Assembly: GCA_050701115.1 (NCBI GenBank)
Contig: JBOHER010000326.1
Coordinates: 1-10,168, forward strand
Reading direction: 5' to 3'
Source of the DNA: JBOHER01 sp050701115
GTDB lineage: Bacteria; Actinomycetota; Actinomycetes; Mycobacteriales; Pseudonocardiaceae
DNA: 10,168 bases
Below the pieces are notes generated by a model. That model worked only from the letters and a program-made list of their open reading frames with translations. It had not been told where the DNA came from and ran no database searches. The translations under genes were made by a program, and so were the position numbers. Positions 1-7,715 of the stretch are shown here, one piece after another (position 1 is the first letter of the stretch; the number at the start of each line of letters is the position of its first letter).

Positions 1-1239
<1,239 letters not shown>

Positions 1240-1247
<8 letters not shown>

Positions 1248-2112
1248 CACCGCACGGGTGGCAATTGCCAAGACATACAAGCTCTTCATCGACGGGAAGT
1301 TCCCCCGCTCGGAGTCGGGCCGGTCCTACTCGGTGACCGACGCCCGCGGCAAGTTTCTCGCCAACGCCGCGCATGCATCACGTAAGGACCTGCGCGACGC
1401 GGTTTCCGCCGCCCGCAAGGCATTCACGGGCTGGTCCGGGGCGACCGCGTACAACCGCGGCCAGGTGCTCTACCGGGTCGCCGAGGTGATGGAAGGCAGG
1501 CGGGACCAATTCGCAGCCGAGGTCGCCGCAGGCGAGGGCGTGCAGGCCAAGCGCGCCCAGTCGGTGGTGAACACCGCGATCGATCGCTGGGTCTGGTACG
1601 CGGGCTGGACCGACAAGATCGCTTCTGTGCTGGGCGCGGCGAACCCGGTCGCGGGCCCGTACTTCTCCTTCACCGTGCCGGAGCCGACCGGTGTGGTTGG
1701 CGTGCTGGCACCGCAACGGTCGTCCCTGCTTGGGCTGGTCAGCGTGCTGGCGCCGGTGCTGGCGACCGGCTGCACGGCAGTGGTGGTGAGCAGTGCCGAG
1801 CGGCCGCTTCCGGCGATCACCCTGTCCGAGGTGCTTGCCACCTCCGACCTGCCCGGTGGGGTGGCCAACATGCTGACCGGCCGCGCCGCCGAACTGGGTC
1901 CTTGGCTGGCCGCGCACGCCGACGTCAACGCGCTCGACCTCACCGGAGCCGATCCCGAGCAGCGCGCCGAACTCGCGCATACCGCCGCCGGCACGGTCAA
2001 GCGCGTGCTGCGCGTCCCCGATCGTGAGCCGGACTGGGCAGCTACCCCGGACATCACCCGGCTGCGCACCTACACCGAGCAGAAGACGGTCTGGCACCCG
2101 ATGGGCGTCTGA
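1240..2112 (+). CDS. Short, catalytically dead aldehyde dehydrogenase-fold protein (pseudo-ALDH partner)
   Basis: A 290-residue protein, against about 480 for a complete ALDH. It keeps the N-terminal ALDH start (YKLFIDGKF, residues 13-21), the helical region and a degenerate cofactor-binding domain up to about residue 255, then a short tail ending KTVWHPMGV. Key residues are lost: the PWNFP site reads APQRSSLL (157-164, no Asn), the KPAE lysine is replaced (VVVSSAERP, 181-189), and there is no ELGGK Glu and no catalytic-Cys segment. Shared features with the upstream protein, such as YAGWTDKI here versus YHAGWADKL there, point to a common origin. This matches the second domain of ALDH16 proteins, where an inactive ALDH-like domain follows the active one and has a structural role; here the two parts are separate genes overlapping by 8 bp. 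I infer that it assembles with the upstream enzyme. A simple degenerate paralogue is the alternative, but the reading frame is clean. The start at 1240 was chosen from the GGAGG at 1226-1230. Confidence 0.88.
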
Positions 2113-2121
2113 CCCGCGGTG

Positions 2122-2137
2122 CATATGTCGACATATG
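2122..2137. repeat. 16-bp perfect AT-rich palindrome between convergent genes
   Basis: CATATGTCGACATATG is a perfect inverted repeat with no spacer in the 42-bp gap between the stop of the pseudo-ALDH gene (2112) and the stop of the minus-strand regulator (2155). It contains two CATATG hexamers around GTCGAC. The AT content is far above its surroundings. With no loop and few G-C pairs it is a poor terminator; a dimeric protein-binding site is possible but unproven. Confidence 0.6.
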
Positions 2138-2154
2138 ACCCTCAGCCAGGAGCG

Positions 2155-2865
2155 TCAGTGCACCACCGCGTCGCGCACTTCGCTGAGCAGCTCGCGCATG
2201 GCGTTCTCCGCGTTCTCGGCGCGGGCAGCGGCCACCGAACGCGCCACCTCCTCGTGCAGGTCGAGGGCCTTGGGCACCGGCCGGTGCGGCATGAGTCCGA
2301 GCGTGGTGCGGCCTTTGAGCACCACGGCGACAACCTCGGTCAACGCTGCGAACATCTCGTTGCCGCCCGCGCGGAGCAGCAGGGTGTGAAAGGCGATGTC
2401 CAACTCGAGGAACTCGTCGAGTTCGCCAGCCTCGCCCCGTTCCCGCATGGCGGCGGCCAACTCGACGATCCGCTGCCGCTCGGCGGCTGACGCGCCGCGC
2501 GCGGCCGAGTGCGCCGCGAGCGGCTCGATGGCGATCCGAAGCTCGGTGAGCGACCGCAGCTGGGCGTCCCTGCCCGCCCCTGCCAGCCGCCACCAGATCA
2601 CCCGCGGATCGAATACGTGCCAGCACGATGGCGGCTGCACGGTGATCCCAACCCGTCGACGCGAGTGCACCAGGCCGATGGATTCCAGCAGGCGCATGGT
2701 CTCCCTGGCGACGGTGCGTGACACCCCGAACCGCTGCTGAATCTGATCAAGGGTCAGTACGTGTCCCTCGGGCAGGACACCGCCGGTGATCTGCAGGCCG
2801 AGCGTGTCCAACACGGAATTGTGCAGCGCCCGCACGTTCACCTGGTCCCCGATCCGTGGCCCCAC
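2155..2865 (-). CDS. gntR: FadR-family (GntR/FCD) transcriptional regulator, probable gluconate operon repressor
   Basis: A 236-residue DNA-binding regulator with the FadR two-domain layout. Residues 11-78 form the winged helix-turn-helix (VLDTLGLQITGGVLPEG, then QIQQRFGVSRTVARETMRLLESIGLV, then the wing RRRVGITVQ). Residues about 100-236 form the all-helical FCD ligand domain, with the likely metal/ligand residues Asp156 and His160 in LELDIAFH, and His194 and His204 (LDLHEEV). It is transcribed away from gntK-gntP across a 136-bp spacer that carries a large palindrome, the usual layout for a local regulator. I infer repression relieved by gluconate or 6-phosphogluconate. The start is GTG at 2863-2865; a stop lies 12 codons upstream with no other start between. 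The ribosome site there is weak, so the GTG at codon 9 is also possible. The family is certain; the ligand and the symbol rest on context. Confidence 0.9.
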   Translation of the reverse strand: MGPRIGDQVNVRALHNSVLDTLGLQITGGVLPEGHVLTLDQIQQRFGVSRTVARETMRLLESIGLVHSRRRVGITVQPPSCWHVFDPRVIWWRLAGAGRDAQLRSLTELRIAIEPLAAHSAARGASAAERQRIVELAAAMRERGEAGELDEFLELDIAFHTLLLRAGGNEMFAALTEVVAVVLKGRTTLGLMPHRPVPKALDLHEEVARSVAAARAENAENAMRELLSEVRDAVVH

Positions 2866-2911
2866 CTGCCGAAGCGTATCCCGGGATGACCGTCTTCCCT
2901 AGGAAGCGGAA

Positions 2912-2940
2912 TGGTGATACCTTTCACGGTCAAAGATACT
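2912..2940 (+). promoter_or_regulatory. Possible gntKP promoter overlapping the operator
   Basis: GATACT at 2935-2940 resembles an actinobacterial -10 element and TGGTGA at 2912-2917 is a weak -35, with a 17-base spacer. Both lie inside or at the edge of the palindrome, so a bound regulator would block polymerase. The implied start near 2947 would leave a leader of about 55 bases. The match is modest and the call is tentative. Confidence 0.35.
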
Positions 2941-2943
2941 ACC
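2913..2943. promoter_or_regulatory. 31-bp imperfect palindrome, candidate operator for the FadR-type regulator
   Basis: Centred on base 2928 in the gntR-gntK spacer. The left arm is GGTgaTAcCTTTcAC and the right arm GTcAAAGaTActACC; capitals pair, giving 11 of 15 symmetric positions. The left end also holds TGGTGATACCT, close to the TNGTNNNACNA pattern known for FadR-type operators. It is the only sizeable symmetric element in the spacer and lies between two divergent genes, one of which encodes a dimeric regulator. The assignment to this regulator is inference. Confidence 0.65.
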
Positions 2944-3001
2944 TGTGGTCGGAGCCTATCGCTGACCAGCAGTTCTCGTCACCGCGGCCGAGAGGAGACC
3001 C

Positions 3002-3577
3002 ATGACGCACGCCTCATCCACAACGGGGACCGCCCTGGTGGTGATGGGAGTTTCTGGAGTCGGCAAGACCACGACCGCCCGCCTGCTCGCCCAACGGCTC
3101 GGGTGGCGCATGGCGGAAGCCGACGAATTCCACCCCAGGTCGAACATCGACAAGATGACCGCGGGCGTCCCGCTGACCGACGCGGACCGCCTGCCGTGGT
3201 TGCTGGCCATCGTCGAGTGGATCAGCGGGCACGCCACCGCAGGCGAGAACGTCGTCGTCACCTGCTCGGCGCTCAAGCGCTCCTACCGGGATGTGCTGCG
3301 GCAAGCCCCCGCACGAGTGCGGTTCGTATTCCTGCACGGATCGGCCGACGTGGTCAGCAGGCGGATGGCGGACCGCTCCGGTCATTTCATGCCCCCGGCC
3401 TTGCTGGGTTCGCAGTACGCGGACCTGGAACCCCTGGCAGCCGAAGAAGACGGCGTGGTGGTGGACCCACGAGACACGCCGGAACAGATCGCCGCATCCG
3501 CACTCACCCGCCTCGGTCTCGACTCGGGCACGTCCTCAACCGGTGAGCACCCGATCAGCAACGGAGCCCCCGCATGA
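3002..3577 (+). CDS. gntK: Gluconokinase
   Basis: Phosphorylates D-gluconate at O6 with ATP to give 6-phosphogluconate (EC 2.7.1.12), feeding the oxidative pentose phosphate or Entner-Doudoroff route. The 191-residue protein is a P-loop kinase of the GntK type. The Walker A loop is GVSGVGKTT (16-24). The substrate region DEFHPRSNIDKM is at 41-52, followed by GVPLTDADRLPWL (55-67), which carries the conserved D-R-PWL. CSALKRSYRDVLR (88-100) is the second signature, and RSGHFMPPALLGSQ (125-138) is the lid region. The core has the usual length; the last 20 or so residues are a low-complexity tail. The ATG at 3002 has GAGGAG at 2992-2997 in front. The stop overlaps the gntP start as ATGA, so the two are an operon. 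No 6-phosphogluconate dehydrogenase gene is adjacent in this window. The call is secure. Confidence 0.95.
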   Translation: MTHASSTTGTALVVMGVSGVGKTTTARLLAQRLGWRMAEADEFHPRSNIDKMTAGVPLTDADRLPWLLAIVEWISGHATAGENVVVTCSALKRSYRDVLRQAPARVRFVFLHGSADVVSRRMADRSGHFMPPALLGSQYADLEPLAAEEDGVVVDPRDTPEQIAASALTRLGLDSGTSSTGEHPISNGAPA

Positions 3578-4962
3578 ACACCAACGACGAATGGGTCCAG
3601 ACCCTCGGCGCCGGACCGCTGCTCGCAATCGCGGTCGCCGCGGTCGCCCTGCTGCTCTTCGCGATCATCACCCTGCGGGTACACGCGTTCCTCGCTCTGG
3701 TTGCGGTCAGCCTGCTCACCGCGCTGGCCACCGGGATCCCGGCAGACGAGGTGATCCCCACCGTGACCGACGCCTTCGGCAGCACGTTGGGCAGCGTCGC
3801 ACTCCTGGTCGGCCTCGGCGCGATGATCGGCAGGCTGGTCGAAGTCAGCGGTGGCGCCCAAGCCCTCACCGATGCGTTGATCGCGCGATTCGGCGAACGG
3901 CGCGCCCCACTGGCGCTGGGCATCAGCTCGTTGATCTTCGGGTTCCCGATCTTCTTCGACGCAGGCCTCGTGGTGATGCTGCCGATCGTGTTCACTGTCG
4001 CCCGGCGGCTCGGCGGCGGTGTACTCCGGTACGGGCTGCCCACCGCGGGCGCGTTCTCCGTGATGCACGTCTTCGTTCCGCCACATCCTGGTCCGGTGGC
4101 GGCCACCGAACTGCTTGGCGCCGACGTCGGCCTGGTCATCCTGCTCGCGCTGGCCGTAGCCATCCCCACCTGGTACCTCACCAGCTACCTCTATGGACTC
4201 TGGGCGGGCAGGCGGATCGTGTTGCCGGTGCCGGATATCCTCACCGGCGGCAAGCCTGCCGAGCATGACGAGAACCCGCCGCGTCCGGGCACAGTGGTGG
4301 CCGTGCTGCTGCTCCCGCTGGTGATGATCTTCGCCAACACCGGCCTTGATGCGGCCCGAGCCGCCGGCTGGGTTGATGGTGAAGCCGGCTGGTACCAGGC
4401 GCTGCGCACCCTGGGTTCCACCCCGGTCGCCCTGCTGCTGACCGTGTTCGTGGTGTCCTACCTGCTGGGCACCCGAAGGGGGCGCGGCAAGGAGGTGCTG
4501 GACAAGCTGCTCGATTCCGCCCTCGGGCCGGTGTGCGCGATCATCCTGATCACCGGTGCCGGCGGGATGTTCGGCGGCGTGCTGCGCGCCAGCGGCATCG
4601 GTGATGCACTGTCCGATGGGCTGTCCGGCATCGGCCTACCGGTGATCGTCGCCGCCTACGTGGTCGCCACCGCCTTGCGGATCGCCCAGGGGTCGGCCAC
4701 GGTCGCGCTGACCACCGCCGCCGGGCTGGTGCAGCCGGTGGTGCTGGCCAACGGCTTCAACCAGCTGGAACTGACCGCCATCGTGCTGGCGCTCGCCGCG
4801 GGATCGGTCACCGCCAGCCACGTCAACGACTCAGGGTTCTGGCTGGTCGGCCGGTTCATGGGCATGGACGTGAAGACCACCCTGAAGACCTGGACGGTCA
4901 TGCAGACGACCATCGGCCTGATGGGCTTCGGGCTGGCGTCGGCCCTCTTCGTGATCGCCTGA
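3574..4962 (+). CDS. gntP: GntP-family gluconate:H+ symporter
   Basis: An inner-membrane permease of 462 residues, the normal size for the family, with about a dozen hydrophobic segments spread along its length. Family signatures are intact: IFGFPIFFDAGLVVMLPI (121-138), MHVFVPPHPGPVAA (164-177), ALRIAQGSATVAL (367-379) and SHVNDSGFWLV (415-425). The central hydrophilic loop (about 219-238, KPAEHDENPPRPG) divides the two halves. It starts at ATG 3574 inside the gntK stop, with GGAG at 3563-3566 as ribosome site, so translation is coupled to the kinase. It should import gluconate, possibly related sugar acids, for the kinase to trap by phosphorylation. The partnership with gntK makes gluconate the best substrate guess over other GntP-family substrates such as idonate. 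The stop codon lies inside the first unit of a tandem repeat. Confidence 0.95.
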   Translation: MNTNDEWVQTLGAGPLLAIAVAAVALLLFAIITLRVHAFLALVAVSLLTALATGIPADEVIPTVTDAFGSTLGSVALLVGLGAMIGRLVEVSGGAQALTDALIARFGERRAPLALGISSLIFGFPIFFDAGLVVMLPIVFTVARRLGGGVLRYGLPTAGAFSVMHVFVPPHPGPVAATELLGADVGLVILLALAVAIPTWYLTSYLYGLWAGRRIVLPVPDILTGGKPAEHDENPPRPGTVVAVLLLPLVMIFANTGLDAARAAGWVDGEAGWYQALRTLGSTPVALLLTVFVVSYLLGTRRGRGKEVLDKLLDSALGPVCAIILITGAGGMFGGVLRASGIGDALSDGLSGIGLPVIVAAYVVATALRIAQGSATVALTTAAGLVQPVVLANGFNQLELTAIVLALAAGSVTASHVNDSGFWLVGRFMGMDVKTTLKTWTVMQTTIGLMGFGLASALFVIA

Positions 4963-5031
4963 CCATCGTGTCCGCGCCTGACCATCGTGTCCGCGCCCTG
5001 GGCACGTGTGTCCGCGCCCTGGGCACGTGTG
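4957..5031. repeat. Short degenerate tandem repeat at the gntP/helicase convergent junction
   Basis: Four consecutive units: two identical 19-bp units at 4957-4975 and 4976-4994 (GCCTGACCATCGTGTCCGC), then a related 21-bp unit at 4995-5015 (GCCCTGGGCACGTGTGTCCGC) and a 16-bp partial copy of it at 5016-5031. All units begin GCC(C)TG and the full ones end TGTCCGC. Units three and four each contain the palindrome CACGTG. The first unit includes the last bases and stop codon of gntP (TGA 4960-4962). The rest fills most of the 97-bp gap before the helicase stop. No T-tract terminator is visible. Confidence 0.8.
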
Positions 5032-5059
5032 ACGAGTACCTGAACCGCGCACACGGTGC

Positions 5060-7618
5060 TTACAACTCCCCGACGCCGACCACGTGTACGACGGCATAGC
5101 CCGCCTCGTCGGATGCGGCGAGGTCGACCTCTGCGGTGATCGCCCAGTCGCGGTTGCCATCGGGGTCGTCGAAGGTCTGGCGCACCCGCCACAGCTCCGG
5201 TTCGACGTCGATGCTGATCAGTGCGGGACCGCGTGCGTCGGCCCCGGTGCCGATCGAGTCGTACTCGGCGAAGTACCCGTCGAGGGCGTCTTCCCACGCC
5301 TCGGCGGTCCAGCCGGACGCACCGTCCAGCTCACCAAGTTCGGCATAAGCCCTCCGTGCGGTGAGCTCCACCCGGCGGAACAGCTCGTTGCGCACGAGCA
5401 CCCGGAAGGCGCGCTCGTTGCCGGTGACCGGCCTCGGTTCGTGGATCACCGGCCGCGAGACCACTGTGTCATCGGTGGGGTGCCGCAAGGTCTCCCACTC
5501 GTCGAGCAGGCTCGAGTCGACCTGACACACCAGCTCCCCGAGCCATTCGATCAGATCGATCAGAGGCTCGGTCTTGGCTTCGTCCGGCACCGAGTGCCGC
5601 AGCGAGTCATAGACGTCGGTGAGGTAGCGCAGCACGAGCCCTTCCGAGCGCGCCAGCCCGTAGTAGCCGACGTACTCCACGAAGTTCATCGCGCGCTCGT
5701 ACATGTCGCGCACCACCGACTTGGGCGACGGCTGCGTGTCGGCCACCCACGGGTGGCCCTGCCGGTAGGTGAGGAACGCTGCGTCGATCAGCTCGGCCAG
5801 CGGCTTCGGGTAGCTGACGTCTTCGAGCAGTTCCATCCGTTCGTCGTACTCGATTCCTTCGGTCTTCATCACGGCGACCGCTTCCCCACGGGCTTTGAAC
5901 CGCTGCTGGGCGAGCACCGGCCGTGGATCATCCACAGTGGTCTCGATAACGGAGACGACATCCAAGGCGTAGGACGGCGATTCGGTGTCGAACAGTTCGA
6001 TCGCGGCCAGCGCGAAGGGGGAGAGCGGTTGATTGAGCGCGAAGTCGAACTGCAGGTCCACGGTCAGGCGCGCGATGCGCCCGTGCTCATCGGGTTCGGT
6101 CAATTGCTCGACGACCCCTGCGGCACGAAGGGCCCGATAGATCGCGATCGCGCGCAGGATGTGCTTGCGCTGCTTGTCCCTCGGCTCGTGGTTGTCCTCC
6201 AGCAGATGCCGCATCGCGTCAAAAGCGCTGCAGGCGTTTCCTTTTCTCCCGATGACATTGAGCAGCATCGAGTGACTGACCGCGAAACTTGAGACCAACT
6301 GCTCGGGTTCGGCGGCGATCAACCGCTCGTAGGTGGACTCGGTCCAGTTGACGAAGCCCTCGGGAGCTTTCTTGCGCACGATCTTGCGCTTCTTCTTCGG
6401 ATCGTCCCCCGCCTTGGCCAGGGCTTTGGCGTTCTCGATCACGTGGTCGGGCGCCTGCACTACGACGTAGCCGTCGGTGTCATAGCCCGCCCGGCCGGCA
6501 CGGCCTGCGATCTGGTGGAACTCGCGGGCCTTGAGGTGCCGCATACGCACCCCGTCATACTTGGTCAGCGCGGTGAGCACGACAGTCCTGATCGGCACGT
6601 TGATGCCCACCCCGAGCGTGTCGGTCCCGCAGATGACCTTGAGCAGCCCGGCTTGGGCCAACTGCTCCACCAGCCTGCGGTACTTGGGCAGCATACCCGC
6701 GTGGTGCACGCCGATTCCGTGCCGGACGAGCCGGGATAACGTCCTGCCGAACCCGGCGGAGAACCGGAAATCCCCGATCAGGTCGGCGATCGCGGACTTC
6801 TCCGACTTGGTGCAGACGTTGATGCTCATCAGCGACTGGGCACGCTCGATCGCGGCCGCCTGGGAGAAATGCACGAGATACACCGGCGCCTGTCCCCCGG
6901 CTAGCAGCTCGTCGATGGTTTCGTGCAACGGAGTGAGCGCGTATCGGTAGGTCAGCGGAACCGGTCGTTCTGCCGAGGTCACCACAGCCGTCTGCCTGCC
7001 GGTCCTGCGCGTCAGGTCCCTGTCGAAGAACGAGACGTCGCCGAGCGTGGCCGACATCAGCAGGAACTGCGCCTTGGGCAACTCGAGCAGCGGCACCTGC
7101 CAGGCCCAGCCCCGGTCCGGCTCGGCGTAGAAGTGGAACTCGTCCATGACGACCAGGCCCACGGTGTTTCCGTCGGCCGCCTGCCCGGTCCGCAGCGCGA
7201 TGTTGGCCAGGATCTCCGCCGTGCAGCAGATGATCGGCGCATCGGCGTTCACGCTGGAATCGCCGGTCATCATGCCGACCGAGTCGGCACCGAAGATGTC
7301 GACCAGCGAGAAGAACTTCTCCGAGACCAGCGCCTTGATCGGTGCGGTGTAGTAGCTGCGCCGCCCGTGCGCCAGCGCCGTGAAGTGCGCGCCGATCGCC
7401 ACCAGGCTCTTACCTGATCCGGTCGGCGTGGAAAGGATCACGTTGGCCCCTGACACGATCTCGATCAGCGCTTCTTCCTGCGCCGGGTACAGCGACAACC
7501 CGCGACCGTTCGCCCAGGTGGCGAAGGCCTCGAACAGCGCATCGGGGTCGGCGTCGGCGGGCAGAACATCGGCGAGGGTCGTGCTGGTGACAGTCATCGT
7601 GCCTGTAGATCGTGCCAT
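5060..7618 (-). CDS. Superfamily 2 DEAD/DEAH-type helicase with DUF3516-like C-terminal region
   Basis: An 852-residue ATP-dependent nucleic-acid helicase of the Ski2/Mtr4-like group. The helicase core is complete: Q-like YPAQEEAL (44-51), Walker A TPTGSGKS (64-71), motif Ia TAPIKALVSEK (91-101), motif II DEFH (159-162), motif III SAT (189-191), motif IV region VYLVHFSQ (246-253), GIGVHHAGMLPKYR (301-314), motif V GTDTLGVGIN (331-340) and motif VI QIAGRAGR (369-376). A basic patch follows (KKKRKIVRKK, 408-417). Then comes a long C-terminal region starting APEGFVNWTESTYERL and continuing LVSSFAVSHSMLLNVI, which I recognise as DUF3516-type. It probably remodels RNA or DNA; no substrate can be read. 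ATG 7618 was chosen with a GAGG about 10 bases upstream; the ATG at codon 8 (7597) is a possible alternative. The gene is divergent from the acidic protein gene across 97 bp and convergent with gntP. Confidence 0.9.
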   Translation of the reverse strand: MARSTGTMTVTSTTLADVLPADADPDALFEAFATWANGRGLSLYPAQEEALIEIVSGANVILSTPTGSGKSLVAIGAHFTALAHGRRSYYTAPIKALVSEKFFSLVDIFGADSVGMMTGDSSVNADAPIICCTAEILANIALRTGQAADGNTVGLVVMDEFHFYAEPDRGWAWQVPLLELPKAQFLLMSATLGDVSFFDRDLTRRTGRQTAVVTSAERPVPLTYRYALTPLHETIDELLAGGQAPVYLVHFSQAAAIERAQSLMSINVCTKSEKSAIADLIGDFRFSAGFGRTLSRLVRHGIGVHHAGMLPKYRRLVEQLAQAGLLKVICGTDTLGVGINVPIRTVVLTALTKYDGVRMRHLKAREFHQIAGRAGRAGYDTDGYVVVQAPDHVIENAKALAKAGDDPKKKRKIVRKKAPEGFVNWTESTYERLIAAEPEQLVSSFAVSHSMLLNVIGRKGNACSAFDAMRHLLEDNHEPRDKQRKHILRAIAIYRALRAAGVVEQLTEPDEHGRIARLTVDLQFDFALNQPLSPFALAAIELFDTESPSYALDVVSVIETTVDDPRPVLAQQRFKARGEAVAVMKTEGIEYDERMELLEDVSYPKPLAELIDAAFLTYRQGHPWVADTQPSPKSVVRDMYERAMNFVEYVGYYGLARSEGLVLRYLTDVYDSLRHSVPDEAKTEPLIDLIEWLGELVCQVDSSLLDEWETLRHPTDDTVVSRPVIHEPRPVTGNERAFRVLVRNELFRRVELTARRAYAELGELDGASGWTAEAWEDALDGYFAEYDSIGTGADARGPALISIDVEPELWRVRQTFDDPDGNRDWAITAEVDLAASDEAGYAVVHVVGVGEL

Positions 7619-7715
7619 CCGCTGCCCGCCTCGTGCCCTGCCGCGTAGGAACCCGTAGGCTTCGGACGCGCAAGGCTAGTGCGCGGCACGCGTGCAACTG
7701 TCACCGGAGGATGCA
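7619..7715. promoter_or_regulatory. Divergent spacer between helicase and acidic-protein genes
   Basis: Must hold or lie next to the promoters for both genes, but I see no convincing -35/-10 pair on either strand. A perfect 10-bp palindrome GCACGCGTGC lies at 7686-7695, just ahead of the ribosome site of the plus-strand gene. It is too short in GC-rich DNA to be called an operator. Confidence 0.3.
7706..7710 (+). promoter_or_regulatory. Ribosome binding site deciding the GTG start at 7716
   Basis: GGAGG with a 5-base spacer to GTG 7716. The longer in-frame reading from GTG 7692 would place this strong site inside the coding region and has no comparable site of its own, so the shorter protein starting MATDIIPIELGL is preferred. 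Confidence 0.7.

Noticed and set aside
2122..2137. CATATG-GTCGAC-CATATG arrangement considered as a cloning scar
   Set aside because: The overlap of restriction-site-like hexamers follows from the palindrome itself, and the flanking DNA is natural chromosomal sequence with no vector content visible.
2911..3546. Plus-strand open frame starting in the gntR-gntK spacer
   Set aside because: Overlaps gntK in another frame, is Arg/Gly rich and lacks any motif; its ATG lies within the candidate operator.
3382..4266. 294-codon minus-strand open frame opposite gntK and gntP
   Set aside because: Antisense shadow of two secure genes, very polar and Arg/Gln/Glu rich with no domain signal.
4957..5031. 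Tandem units considered as a small CRISPR array
   Set aside because: Units abut directly with no spacers and no cas gene is nearby.
5084..6292. 402-codon plus-strand open frame opposite the helicase
   Set aside because: Lies entirely antisense to a gene with complete helicase motifs; its composition (Gly, Arg, Val, His rich, no family motif) is what GC-rich antisense frames give.
7692..7715. Eight-residue N-terminal extension of the acidic protein from GTG 7692
   Set aside because: A strong GGAGG at 7706-7710 correctly placed for GTG 7716 lies inside the extension, and the family start MATDIIPIELGL fits 7716.
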